64,000 bases of DNA from Sulfurimonas autotrophica DSM 16294 (GTDB taxonomy: Bacteria; Campylobacterota; Campylobacteria; Campylobacterales; Sulfurimonadaceae), in contig NC_014506.1 in NCBI RefSeq assembly GCF_000147355.1, positions 1,302,001 through 1,366,000 of the forward strand, given 5' to 3'. A model generated the notes under the pieces. The model was not told the DNA's origin, ran no database searches, and saw nothing but the letters and a program-made list of their open reading frames with translations. Below, piece after piece: positions 27,407-36,833 of this stretch (positions within the stretch are counted from its first letter, which is position 1; every line of letters begins with the position of its first letter). The translations under genes were made by a program, and so were the position numbers.

Positions 27407-28969
27407 TTAAAACGGTGTAGCGATGCCAAGTTCGCTACAGTATGAGGCTATGGTTGCGTTTGTCGTGTTTATCTCATTTTCTAAGGCTTTGAGCTCTTGT
27501 GATACTGCGTTTAGGTCTATGGGCTCTTCCTCTTCAAAGGTATCTACATAACGCGGGATATTTAGATTGTAATCGTTTTCTTTTATCTCTTTTAGTGTTG
27601 CAAGGTGAGAGTATTTATCTATTGTACTTCGCTCTTTAAAAGTAGTGATAATTTTGTCAATATTTTCATCTGTCAGTACATTTTGGTTTTTTGCTTTTTC
27701 AAACTCATTACTTGCATCTATAAAAAGAACATTTTCGCTGTCTTCACGACACTTTTTAAAGACTAAGATACATGTAGGTATTGATGTGCCGTAAAAGATG
27801 TTTGCAGGAAGTCCGATGACTGCGTCAAGATAGTTTCTATCTTCTATAAGGTAGCGTCTTATATGCCCCTCTGCCGCTCCGCGAAATAAAACACCGTGAG
27901 GAAGTACCACTGCCATAGTGCCGTTGTCATCAAGCTGATAAATCATATGCTGCACAAAGGCATAGTCTGCTTTTGATTTTGGTGCAAGTTTACCGTACTG
28001 AGAAAATCTGTCATCACTCATAAAAAGAGGGTTTGCCGACCAGTGCGCTGAAAAAGGTGGATTTGCCACGATGGCTTCAAATCTTTTGTCTCTATGCTGC
28101 GGATTCTCAAGTGTATCTTCTTGCTTGATGTCAAACTTACGGTAGTGAACATCGTGCATTATCATATTCATCCGTGCAAGGTTGTAAGTAGTACGGTTAA
28201 GCTCTTGTCCGTAGAAGTTGCTAACATCTTGGACCTCTTTGGCTACGCGTAAAAGCAGTGAACCGCTTCCACATGTAGGGTCATAGACTGATTTTAGTTT
28301 TGTTTTTTTGTTGGTGACTATCTTTGCAAGGATTTTACTCACTTGCTGCGGCGTGTAAAACTCTCCCGCTTTTTTTCCTGCACCGCTTGCAAACTGCGCT
28401 ATTAAGTACTCATACGCATCACCCAGTACATCACGGTCATGGTTTTTCAGCTCAAAGTCTATCTTATCAAGGTGAGAGAGCACTTTTGCTATGAGCTTGT
28501 TCTTCGCCTCTTCTGTTTTACCAAGTTTCGTGCTTGTAAGGTCTAAGTCTTCAAACAAATGCTCAAAGTCATCTTCACTCTCATGCCCCATAGTGCTTTG
28601 TTCTATGTTTCTGAGTATGCCCGTGAGATCTTCAAGGATGAAGTTGTTCGTGTCTGAGTTTCCTCTTTTGGCTACGGCGGAGAAAAGCTCTGAAGGTTTG
28701 AGAAAATAGCCGAGTGATTCGATGGCATCTTCTTTGATGGCTTCTAACATCTCTTTGCCCTCTTCGCTGTTTTCATCTAAGTCACAAAAAAGTATCTTAT
28801 CCTCTTTAAGTAAGTTGTCTGCGTAATCGTTAATTTTTTCAGAGAGATATTTGTAAAAGATAAATCCTAGTATGTAGTCACGAAACTCATCCGCATCCAT
28901 CTTGCCCCTAAGAGTATTTGCAATGTTCCAAAGTTGTTGTTCAAGTAGTTTTTTTTGCTCTTCACTCAT
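27407..28969 (-). CDS. hsdM: Type I DNA methyltransferase subunit M
   Basis: This 520-aa adenine-N6 methyltransferase has an N-terminal helical domain (LRGKMDADEFRDYILGFIFY), the SAM-binding motif DPTCGSG at 230-236 and the catalytic NPPF at 303-306. Family segment GEFYTPQQVSKILA precedes motif I. It is the first gene of the restriction locus and methylates host DNA with HsdS. The promoter at 28994-29023 lies directly upstream. Confidence 0.95.
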   Translation of the reverse strand: MSEEQKKLLEQQLWNIANTLRGKMDADEFRDYILGFIFYKYLSEKINDYADNLLKEDKILFCDLDENSEEGKEMLEAIKEDAIESLGYFLKPSELFSAVAKRGNSDTNNFILEDLTGILRNIEQSTMGHESEDDFEHLFEDLDLTSTKLGKTEEAKNKLIAKVLSHLDKIDFELKNHDRDVLGDAYEYLIAQFASGAGKKAGEFYTPQQVSKILAKIVTNKKTKLKSVYDPTCGSGSLLLRVAKEVQDVSNFYGQELNRTTYNLARMNMIMHDVHYRKFDIKQEDTLENPQHRDKRFEAIVANPPFSAHWSANPLFMSDDRFSQYGKLAPKSKADYAFVQHMIYQLDDNGTMAVVLPHGVLFRGAAEGHIRRYLIEDRNYLDAVIGLPANIFYGTSIPTCILVFKKCREDSENVLFIDASNEFEKAKNQNVLTDENIDKIITTFKERSTIDKYSHLATLKEIKENDYNLNIPRYVDTFEEEEPIDLNAVSQELKALENEINTTNATIASYCSELGIATPF

Positions 28970-28993
28970 AGTTATTACATCCAGTTTTAATTA

Positions 28994-29023
28994 ATTATAG
29001 ATTTTAGCGAAATTGCGTTAAAA
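28994..29023 (-). promoter_or_regulatory. hsdM promoter overlapped by a near-palindrome
   Basis: On the minus strand TATAAT lies at 28994-28999. Upstream, at 29002-29023, is a 22-bp near-palindrome (plus strand TTTTAGCGAA-ATTGCGTTAAAA) spanning the spacer and -35 region. It could be an operator controlling the restriction locus. As RNA it could form a weak terminator for the upstream thiE-like gene, but no clear T-tract follows. Confidence 0.4.
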
Positions 29024-29045
29024 CACTCTGATACTCAAAAAAATA

Positions 29046-29561
29046 TTATAAAAAGTATCGAATAGAGGCAAAACCGTATGCATCTGTATTTGCTACTGCA
29101 TCTACTTCTTTCTGGCTTATGATGCCTCCAAGTGCGAAAATTTTCACATCAGTCATAGAGACAATACTTTGTAAATCTTCTACACCTTTAGGCTCTCCTT
29201 TATCAGGCGAGGCAAATACAGGGCTGTATGTTACATAATCGGCACCCATTGCCTCAGCTACATGTACTTCATCGTGTGTATGCGTACTGATGATAACCTC
29301 AAGCCCCAGCTCTTTTGCTTTTGGTATCTCATCAAACTGTTTTGAGGTCAGATGCACACCGTGTGCTCCCAATTTTGCAGCTAATTCATAATCTTGATGC
29401 AAAAAGACTTTGAGAATTTTAAGCGGTTTGCACATCTGCACAAAATTTTGTGCCTCATCTGCATAATTTTTATTTTCTTTATCGCGGTAAAGGGCGAAAT
29501 CCGGCATATATTTTCTGAGCTGAAAATACGAGGGATTGGCTGTTATAAGATACTTTTTCAT
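29046..29561 (-). CDS. Thiamine phosphate synthase / TenI-like protein
   Basis: This 171-aa protein has the TMP-TENI fold: an ALYRDK-type phosphate-binding start, GVHLTSKQ, GADYVTYSPVFASPDKGEPKG and the GGI phosphate loop near the C-terminus. It is shorter than classical ThiE (about 210 aa), and the usual HLGQ motif reads HLTS. It may be a thiazole tautomerase-like TenI or a divergent ThiE. It lies 7 nt after a small hypothetical gene in the same direction. Confidence 0.75.
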   Translation of the reverse strand: MKKYLITANPSYFQLRKYMPDFALYRDKENKNYADEAQNFVQMCKPLKILKVFLHQDYELAAKLGAHGVHLTSKQFDEIPKAKELGLEVIISTHTHDEVHVAEAMGADYVTYSPVFASPDKGEPKGVEDLQSIVSMTDVKIFALGGIISQKEVDAVANTDAYGFASIRYFL

Positions 29562-29568
29562 TGTAAAA

Positions 29569-29997
29569 CTATTGTCTTAAAAGCGGATTTTCAAAGTCTA
29601 TTCTTTGCACATCTACATCTTTTTCATAACGCTGGGCCATTGCATTTACATGGTACTCTAATCTGTCTAAAAGATAAAGTTCAGACTTGGTATATTTTGC
29701 TTTGGCTTCTTGTATATAATTTTGTAAAAATTTTAAAGCTTTCTGTTCGTCTTCAAAGTTTATTGCCGCGATTATCTCTTTAATATCATCATACTCATCA
29801 CCGCATGCAGATAAAAAATCATAACTCAAATCCATCGTCTTTAAATTATCGAGTGCTTTTGAAAATGCAAAATGATTATAGAGCATACAACCGACAAAAT
29901 ACTCAATATCTGAGGGTTCATATTCAGAATATTGATTGTTCTCATCCTCAAAATATGTATGCCAAATATGTAAAACTTCTTCTATTCTTTTATCCAT
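29569..29997 (-). CDS. Hypothetical acidic protein
   Basis: This 142-aa soluble protein is strongly acidic and appears all-helical (YEPSDIEYFVGCMLYNHFAF, then EDEQKALKFLQNYIQEAKAK). I recognise no domain or motif. It is co-directional with the ThiE/TenI-like gene 7 nt downstream and divergent from the FliK-like gene, sharing a roughly 50-bp promoter region with it. Confidence 0.75.
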   Translation of the reverse strand: MDKRIEEVLHIWHTYFEDENNQYSEYEPSDIEYFVGCMLYNHFAFSKALDNLKTMDLSYDFLSACGDEYDDIKEIIAAINFEDEQKALKFLQNYIQEAKAKYTKSELYLLDRLEYHVNAMAQRYEKDVDVQRIDFENPLLRQ

Positions 29998-30048
29998 ATT
30001 CTCTCTTTACTTTTTGCGTATTATACTCAACTATGATAAACTTGTACT

Positions 30049-30981
30049 ATGATAAATTTAAATAACACCGCAGCTAAGCATTTACAGTTAATTTTGCCAA
30101 ATACAAATAAAGCTTTGGCACAGGTTTTAAAGAATGCATCACCCGAGGAGTTACAGACACTTACGCAGTCAAAAGATTTAGGCTCAATCTTAGACTCGCT
30201 ACTCAAACGCGCAACAACATCAGATACTGCACAAAATAAATTGCTCTTAGAACTCCTTAAAAACAATCCTACACTTAAAAGTCTCTCAAATGCAAATACA
30301 ACAATTAAAGAGCTTATTCAAACACTAAAACAAGAAAAAAATCCTTTGTCTTTGGAAAAAACTCTTGAAAATTTTTTGACAAATATAAAAGAAATTAATC
30401 CAAAAGAGTTAAAAACAAAAATGCAAACTTCCGGTCTGTTTTTAGAATCAAATATAAAAAATACGCAAAATCCAAAAGAGCTTTTTAGCTCTGACATCAA
30501 GGCTCTTTTGCTCAAGGCGCATGATGAATTAGCTAATTCAACCCAAACCAATAAACAAGAAATACTCAAACACATAGACAAACTTTTGCTCCAAATTGAC
30601 TATAACCAACTCGTATCGCATCTCTCAAATGCATCTTCTTTATATATACCCTATGAATGGAAAGATTTGAAAGATGGTAATATAACACTTAAAAATGCTA
30701 AAGATGACAGATTTTTTTGTGATATTCATTTAAACTTAAAAAGCTACGGAGAGCTTGATTTACGACTGGCACTGTTTCAAAATGACCAGCTCAATATAAA
30801 CATTAACACTAAAAGTGAAGCATTGAAATCTATACTGCAGCAAAATTTGCCAACACTCAAGAAACAGCTCTTACATGTAAACATAACACCCAAAGAAATT
30901 CGCTTTATAAATGAAAAGTCCAATATATATGAAAAACAGATAAATGATAATTTGGCAATGGATTTTGAGGTAAAAGTATGA
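30049..30981 (+). CDS. FliK-like (flagellar hook-length control-like) protein
   Basis: This 310-aa protein is Leu/Lys/Asn/Ser-rich and helical in its first 200 residues. A C-terminal globular domain (about 215-300) reads GELDLRLALFQNDQLNININ, resembling the FliK C-terminal switch domain. The strongest support is context: it overlaps by 4 nt (ATGA) a gene for an FlhB C-terminal paralogue, the same partnership as FliK with FlhB in export-specificity switching. TTACATGTAA at 30871-30880 encodes Leu-His-Val. Function is inferred. Confidence 0.65.
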   Translation: MINLNNTAAKHLQLILPNTNKALAQVLKNASPEELQTLTQSKDLGSILDSLLKRATTSDTAQNKLLLELLKNNPTLKSLSNANTTIKELIQTLKQEKNPLSLEKTLENFLTNIKEINPKELKTKMQTSGLFLESNIKNTQNPKELFSSDIKALLLKAHDELANSTQTNKQEILKHIDKLLLQIDYNQLVSHLSNASSLYIPYEWKDLKDGNITLKNAKDDRFFCDIHLNLKSYGELDLRLALFQNDQLNININTKSEALKSILQQNLPTLKKQLLHVNITPKEIRFINEKSNIYEKQINDNLAMDFEVKV

Positions 30982-31235
30982 AAGAAAAAGCAGTAGCTCT
31001 TACATACGACAAAGAAAAAAATCGTGCTCCTGTTATCAGTGCCAAGGGAAAAGGTACTACTGCACAAAAAATCATTAAAATTGCGAAAGAGCATGGTGTA
31101 CCTATAAAAAAAGATGAAGATTTGATAGAGCTATTGTCTAAAGTTGAACTAAACAAAGAAGTACCGCCCCAAATGTATAAAGCAATTGCCGAAGTTTTCA
31201 GCTTTATCTATTCAATTACAAGAGAAAAACAATAG
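30978..31235 (+). CDS. FlhB C-terminal-domain paralogue (FlhX/YlqH type)
   Basis: This 85-aa protein corresponds to the cytoplasmic C-terminal part of the flagellar export gate FlhB: AVALTYDKEKNRAPVISAKG, then HGVPIKKDEDLIELLSKVEL and VPPQMYKAIAEVFSFIY. It lacks the membrane part and the NPTH autocleavage motif. In other Campylobacterota such proteins can replace the cleaved FlhB fragment. It is coupled to the FliK-like gene by an ATGA overlap. Confidence 0.88.
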   Translation: MKEKAVALTYDKEKNRAPVISAKGKGTTAQKIIKIAKEHGVPIKKDEDLIELLSKVELNKEVPPQMYKAIAEVFSFIYSITREKQ

Positions 31236-31289
31236 TCAAATTAAGCAACTGTATGATATTATTATTTTATCTTATAAATAAGGACAATT

Positions 31290-33086
31290 GTGGGACAAAA
31301 ACTTGTGTGCGAAAATTTAAATGAAGCGCAACTTAGCCAGCTTAACATCACCCCAAAAGAGTATGAAAATATTCTCAATATACAAAGTGCCATTTTACAA
31401 AAATTAGCTCTTTACCACAATTATGATGATATTTTACAGCATCTATGTCTTCTAACCGAACAGCTTTTACCAAATTCTGTAGCATCCATTATGCTTGTCA
31501 ATAAAAAAACAGGGCTAATGAGTGTACTTTCTGCGCCCTCTATTCCTGAATCAGGATGGAAAGCTTTAGAAAATCTTAAACCTGGACCCGGCGGTGGTTC
31601 TTGCGGAAATGCCGTATTTAGGAATAAACCTCAGTATGTATTAAATACATTTAAAGATGAAAGATGGGTGGACTTGAGAAAAGTCGCCTTTGATTTTAAT
31701 CTTTGTTCATGCTGGTCTATGCCCATTGTAGATGAGAACAACAAAGCTATAGGAAGTTTTGCCCTCTCATCATTTGAGCATCGTCTGCCGGCTCCTTTTC
31801 ATAAAAAACTGCTTGAAACAGCAGCATCTATCGTCAATATTGTATTAAAAAACAAAGAAATTGAAAATAAACTACAGCGTATGCTTTATTATGACAGCTT
31901 AACAGGACTGCATAATAAAACATATTTAGATGAAATTTTAAGTAAAAATAAAGAGCAAATACTTCTACTTCTTGATATCAATAATTTTAGCTATATAAAT
32001 AATACCTACGGTTTTGAAATAGGAGATAAGCTCCTAATACAGGTAGCAAATATACTAAACAAAGAATTAAAATATCAAAAAATATGCAAACTAGAAGCTG
32101 ACCAGTTTGCCATTGTCCTTGGTCCCGATACAGACATAAAAAAAGATGTTGAAAAAATTAAAGAATATTTTTATGCGCATGAACTTCTTATTGATTCTAT
32201 CGCCTTAAATATCTCTTTTACCTATGGAGCGGCAACAGGTAATGAAAACCTATTTAAGCATGCTATTATCTCCTTAAAACATGCAAAAGGCAGAGGAAGA
32301 AGTTCTCTTTATATCTTCAACAATGAAGAAGAAGATATATGCTTTGCCAAAAGAAAACAATTTATTGAAGCGAACAATATTTTATACAATGCCCTCGCAT
32401 CTGATAAAATAATTCCGTTTTTTCAAGGAATAAGAGACAACAGAAGCGGTACAATCACAAAAGTAGAAGCTCTTGCCAGAATCAAAAAGGATGAAGAAAT
32501 TTTATCACCCTATCTCTTTTTGGAACCTGCTCATTCATCCGGTCTTATACCGGAAATTACAAAAATAATGATAGACAAAACTTTCAAAATAATGGCAGAT
32601 AATGATTACACTTTTTCAATTAATATCACTGAAGATGATTTAATAAGACACTATATACTCGAGTATTTAAATAAAAAGTCTGCACAATACAATATATTGC
32701 TTGCACGTGTTACCCTCGAGATACTTGAAGGGATCAGCGCAAGCGGAAAGAAAAATCATATAAAACAGCTCAGTTCCTTAAAAGAAAAAGGCTATTCTAT
32801 TGCCATTGATGATTTTGGAGTGGAATATTCAAATTTTGAACGTATTTTAAACCTTGATATAGACTTTTTAAAAATTGATGCAAAGTACATAAAAGATATT
32901 GACACAAATCCAAAAAGCTATGAAATCACCAAAGCCATTGTATTTTTTGCTAAAAATGCAAATATTCCCTGTGTAGCAGAGTTTGTACACAATGAAAGTG
33001 TACAGAAGGTAGTAGAAGATTTAGGAATTGAGTATTCGCAAGGATACTATTTCAGCGAACCGAGTCCACTGCCTCTTTCTTCTTAA
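31290..33086 (+). CDS. GAF-GGDEF(degenerate)-EAL protein, probable c-di-GMP phosphodiesterase
   Basis: This 598-aa cytoplasmic protein has a GAF domain (about 40-190; GPGGGSCGNAVF and CSCWSMPI). A GGDEF domain with LEADQ (268-272) in place of the active loop follows, so cyclase activity is unlikely. The EAL domain (about 360-590) is well preserved: EALAR at 393-397, the Asn of FSINI, DDFG, K in FLKID and the late AEFV/QGYYF. It should hydrolyse c-di-GMP under GAF control. The start is the GTG at 31290, five nt after AAGGA. It lies 54 nt after flhX. Confidence 0.9.
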   Translation: MGQKLVCENLNEAQLSQLNITPKEYENILNIQSAILQKLALYHNYDDILQHLCLLTEQLLPNSVASIMLVNKKTGLMSVLSAPSIPESGWKALENLKPGPGGGSCGNAVFRNKPQYVLNTFKDERWVDLRKVAFDFNLCSCWSMPIVDENNKAIGSFALSSFEHRLPAPFHKKLLETAASIVNIVLKNKEIENKLQRMLYYDSLTGLHNKTYLDEILSKNKEQILLLLDINNFSYINNTYGFEIGDKLLIQVANILNKELKYQKICKLEADQFAIVLGPDTDIKKDVEKIKEYFYAHELLIDSIALNISFTYGAATGNENLFKHAIISLKHAKGRGRSSLYIFNNEEEDICFAKRKQFIEANNILYNALASDKIIPFFQGIRDNRSGTITKVEALARIKKDEEILSPYLFLEPAHSSGLIPEITKIMIDKTFKIMADNDYTFSINITEDDLIRHYILEYLNKKSAQYNILLARVTLEILEGISASGKKNHIKQLSSLKEKGYSIAIDDFGVEYSNFERILNLDIDFLKIDAKYIKDIDTNPKSYEITKAIVFFAKNANIPCVAEFVHNESVQKVVEDLGIEYSQGYYFSEPSPLPLSS

Positions 33087-33090
33087 AACA

Positions 33091-34110
33091 TTATCCCATA
33101 GGGTATAAAATTTCTTGATGTACTTTGTCGCATGCCTGTAAAACTTCTTCTGAGAGTTCCAAGTCCATTGCGGCCAGACTTGCATCGAGCTGGTGGGGTT
33201 CTGTTGCGCCTATAATTGTAGAGGCAACAAACGAAAACTGCTTTGACCATGCTGTAGCCATTGTTACGGGGTCCAATCCTGCATCATGCGCTATTTTAAG
33301 ATACTTTTGCGTAGAAGCAAGTGTTTTATCATTGACAAATCTTTGCGCCATCAGACGCTGTCTTGAATCACTTGCATTCATATAGGCACTAAATCTGCCC
33401 TGCGCATTTGTCGGTTGATTATATTTTCCACTTAACACACCACCTCCAAGAGGTGAATACGGTAGTAGTGAAACATGCTCTTTTTCACATAAAGTAGAGA
33501 GTTCATCCAAAAATCTTCTATTTAAAAGTGAGAAATTATTTTGAATAGACTCAAATCTTGCATATCCTTTAAATTCGCTTGTCATTAATGCTTTTGAAGT
33601 CCCGTATGCCGTATCGTTTGATGTTCCTATGTAACGGACTTTACCGCTTTGCACCAATCTGTCGAATGCTTTTAAACTCTCTTCAATGGGCACAACAGTA
33701 TCAGGCCAGTGCATTTGATACAAATCTATGTAGTCTGTCTGTAAACGTTTCAAAGAACCTTCTATAGCGCGTTCAATATGAAAACTATCTATAGCTGTAA
33801 GCCCATGACGAATAGGCGGCACAAACCAACCGTTTGCCGCACCTGCAACTTTTGAAGCCAATATAATACTATCGCGTGGTTTAGTTTTAAGCCAACGTCC
33901 TACTATCTCCTCTGTCAAACCTGCAAGTTTTGCAGATGGGGGTACAGGATAAAGTTCTGCCGTATCAAAAAAATTCACGCCTGCATCATAGGCTTTATCC
34001 ATGATTTTAAAAGCCACTTTTTCATCGGGTGTCTGCGTACCAAAAGTCATAGTTCCAAGACATATAGGACTTACTCTCAAACCACTTTTACCGATGTATC
34101 TAAACTGCAT
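33091..34110 (-). CDS. Aldo/keto reductase
   Basis: This 339-aa NADPH-dependent TIM-barrel oxidoreductase shows the catalytic tetrad residues: Asp and Tyr in NFFDTAELYP, Lys in LASKVAG and His in YQMHWPD. It resembles the Tas/YajO-like group (LGTMTFGTQTPDEKVA). The physiological substrate is unknown. Its start overlaps the polA stop by one base (TAATG), so it is made from the polA mRNA. It ends four bases beyond the convergent EAL gene. Confidence 0.92.
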   Translation of the reverse strand: MQFRYIGKSGLRVSPICLGTMTFGTQTPDEKVAFKIMDKAYDAGVNFFDTAELYPVPPSAKLAGLTEEIVGRWLKTKPRDSIILASKVAGAANGWFVPPIRHGLTAIDSFHIERAIEGSLKRLQTDYIDLYQMHWPDTVVPIEESLKAFDRLVQSGKVRYIGTSNDTAYGTSKALMTSEFKGYARFESIQNNFSLLNRRFLDELSTLCEKEHVSLLPYSPLGGGVLSGKYNQPTNAQGRFSAYMNASDSRQRLMAQRFVNDKTLASTQKYLKIAHDAGLDPVTMATAWSKQFSFVASTIIGATEPHQLDASLAAMDLELSEEVLQACDKVHQEILYPMG

Positions 34111-36833
34111 TACTTTAATTCTCCCCAGTTATCGCCAATATTTAAACTTGCTTTTAACGGTATATTTAACTCTACAATATGATCCATAATATCTCTAAAT
34201 CTATTGCCAAGTTCATCAGCCACTTTTTCATCGACTTCAAAAATCAACTCATCATGAATTTGCAACAGCATTTTTGCTTGAAGCTTTTCTTCATTTATAA
34301 TAGTATGAATCTTATTCATACTTAACTTTATAACATCACTGACACTTCCCTGAAAAACACTATTTACTGATTCTCTTTCATAAGCTGCTCTGTACATCGG
34401 TGTCGCATTTTCATAATCAAAGTAACGTCTGCGTCCCAGTAATGTCTCTACATAACCTTTCTCTTTTGAGCTCTCAACGATGGAACGGAAATATGCTTTT
34501 ACGGTATGAAATGATTCAAAATATTTTTCTATGATTTCTTTGGCTTCTTTAGTTGTTATGCCGAGTGTATCTGAGAGTTTTTTTGGACCCATTCCATATA
34601 ATAAGCCAAAATTTACTGTTTTTGCTATGTTTCTCTTGTGCGCTGCCTCTTCTTCTCCAAAGAGTACAATAGCAGTTTGGAGGTGAATATCTTTATCATG
34701 CATAAATGCATTTACTAAAACAGGATCTTGTGAAAAATGTGCAAGAAGTCGAAGTTCCATTTGCGAGTAATCAATTCCTATGAACTTTTTTCCTTCTCCT
34801 GCCACAAATCCTCTACGGATTTTTGCGCCAAGCGGTGTCCGTGTCGGGATATTTTGCAGATTAGGATTTTTTGAACTGAGCCTTCCTGTTGCTGTTCCAG
34901 TTTGAACAAAAGAGGTATGAATTCGATGTTGTTCGTCTTCATTCGCCAGCTTCAAAAGAGGATCTATATAAGTTGAATAAAGTTTATGAACTTCACGGTA
35001 TTCTAAAAGTTTAGGAATAATAGGATGCTTGTCTTTTAATGAACTCAGCACTTTTTCATTTGTTGAATAGCCTGTCTTTGTTTTTTTACCTACAGGTAAT
35101 CCAAGTTTTTCAAAGAGTATATTGCCAAGTTGTTGTGTAGAATTGATGTTAAATTCACTACCTGCAAGTTCATAAATACTTTTTGTCAAATATTCCAGAG
35201 TCTCTTTTACCTCAACCAAAAACTTTTCTAAAAAACCTGTATCTACTTCTATACCTTCTTCTTCCATTTTCAGTAGTGTATGCATAAAAGGAATTTCGAC
35301 CGTTTTTGCTTCTTCTATAAGATGTGTAGCATCCTGTAATTCAAGTTTTTTCAAAAAAAGTTTATAAAGTTTTCTTGTTATAAAAGCATCCTCTGCAGCA
35401 TATACACAGGCATCATCAAGTTCCACGGTAGAAAAATTTTCACCTTTTTTTACTGTATCTTTAAAATGAACCATTTCATGACCTAACAGTTTGTCTGAAA
35501 GTTTATCCAGACTGAGTGCTGATTCCGGATTAATCAGCCATGCTAAAATCATACTGTCACAATATACAGGTAAATCTTTTTCTTCTAAAAAGCGTGTCAC
35601 AAAATGCAAATCAAATTTTATATTGTGACCTACTACTTTAGAATTAAAAATACGGCGCATTGCCTGTTTTGCAACATCTTTACTCACCTGATCTGCAACA
35701 CCGAGATAAAAATGTCCAAAAGGAACATAATAGGCCTCTTCATCATTAAAAGAAAAACTAAAACCTACGAGTTTGTTGTTAATATAATCGAGTCCTGTTG
35801 TTTCTGTATCAAAAGCCACTATGGTCTCTTTATTAAGCTTATTAAGAACACTGTTGAGTTCTTTTTCATCACTAAGCAGTGTTGCTTTAAATTCCAGCTT
35901 TGCACTCTTATCAGTGCAAGACTCTTGGAGCTTTTGCGCATTTTCCTTCTGCTCGGGAGTTACCATATTTTTTGCATGAAGTGTTCTGAGAATTGCATTT
36001 TGTTCATACTTGACAAGTTCATCATAAATATTTAAAAATGGATTTTCCACATCCATTTTATACTCTTCAAAATCAAACTCTTTACACTCAAAAACATTAG
36101 GATGCAGAGTTACAAGCTCTTTTGACATATAAGCCTGTTCACGTGATTCTATAAGTTTTTTTTGTGTTGCACCTTTTATTTCATCAATATGCGCATAAAT
36201 ATTATCCAGTGTGCCGTACTCTTTTAAAAGTTTCTCAGCACCGACTTTTCCTATACCTTTTACACCCGGTACATTATCCGCACTGTCTCCAAGTATTGAC
36301 TGGTAATCTATAAACTGCTTCGGGGTTACTCCATACTTGTCATAGCATGCTTTTTCGTTTACATATTTCTTTTTAATGGCATCGACAATAACTACTTTAT
36401 CATCATCTATAAGCTGGTACAGGTCTTTGTCATGAGAGACAACCCTTATTTTATAGCCTTTCTCTTTTACACAGCGAACGACTGTTGCGATAATATCATC
36501 TGCTTCAAAACCGCTTTTTCCAAGTGTTTTGTAGCCCATCTTGTTTATCCACTCTATAGCAACAGGAAGCTGTTGTGTGAGTTCCGGCGGCGGAGCACTG
36601 CGGTTTGCTTTATAATTTACATCTATTTCATTTCGAAAGGTTTCACCCTTGGAATCTATGGCAAAAATAATATAATCACTGTCATGTTCTTTTTGCAGTG
36701 TTGCAATAAAATTGGTAAAGCCTGTCAAAAGCCCGGTGGGAAAACCGTCTTTTGTACGCAGGTGTTGAGGAAGAGCATAAAAACTTCTAAAGAAAAAACC
36801 AAATGTATCTATAACTGTAACAGTTTTGCTCAT
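34110..36833 (-). CDS. polA: DNA polymerase I
   Basis: This 907-aa polymerase has all three domains. The N-terminal 5'-3' exonuclease ends in the helix-hairpin-helix GVKGIGKVGAEKLL. The 3'-5' proofreading domain keeps the active-site motif FDTETTGL, which many bacterial PolI proteins have lost. The polymerase domain has motif A (IDYSQMELRLLAHF), motif B (KTVNFGLLYGM) and motif C (QIHDELIFEV). Its start overlaps the HDOD gene by 4 nt (ATGA), and its stop overlaps the aldo/keto reductase gene. Confidence 0.96.
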   Translation of the reverse strand: MSKTVTVIDTFGFFFRSFYALPQHLRTKDGFPTGLLTGFTNFIATLQKEHDSDYIIFAIDSKGETFRNEIDVNYKANRSAPPPELTQQLPVAIEWINKMGYKTLGKSGFEADDIIATVVRCVKEKGYKIRVVSHDKDLYQLIDDDKVVIVDAIKKKYVNEKACYDKYGVTPKQFIDYQSILGDSADNVPGVKGIGKVGAEKLLKEYGTLDNIYAHIDEIKGATQKKLIESREQAYMSKELVTLHPNVFECKEFDFEEYKMDVENPFLNIYDELVKYEQNAILRTLHAKNMVTPEQKENAQKLQESCTDKSAKLEFKATLLSDEKELNSVLNKLNKETIVAFDTETTGLDYINNKLVGFSFSFNDEEAYYVPFGHFYLGVADQVSKDVAKQAMRRIFNSKVVGHNIKFDLHFVTRFLEEKDLPVYCDSMILAWLINPESALSLDKLSDKLLGHEMVHFKDTVKKGENFSTVELDDACVYAAEDAFITRKLYKLFLKKLELQDATHLIEEAKTVEIPFMHTLLKMEEEGIEVDTGFLEKFLVEVKETLEYLTKSIYELAGSEFNINSTQQLGNILFEKLGLPVGKKTKTGYSTNEKVLSSLKDKHPIIPKLLEYREVHKLYSTYIDPLLKLANEDEQHRIHTSFVQTGTATGRLSSKNPNLQNIPTRTPLGAKIRRGFVAGEGKKFIGIDYSQMELRLLAHFSQDPVLVNAFMHDKDIHLQTAIVLFGEEEAAHKRNIAKTVNFGLLYGMGPKKLSDTLGITTKEAKEIIEKYFESFHTVKAYFRSIVESSKEKGYVETLLGRRRYFDYENATPMYRAAYERESVNSVFQGSVSDVIKLSMNKIHTIINEEKLQAKMLLQIHDELIFEVDEKVADELGNRFRDIMDHIVELNIPLKASLNIGDNWGELK

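Noticed and set aside
22279-29045. Restriction locus as a recent mobile element
   Set aside because: No integrase beside it, no flanking repeats, tRNA or insertion sequences seen, and base composition looks like the neighbours.
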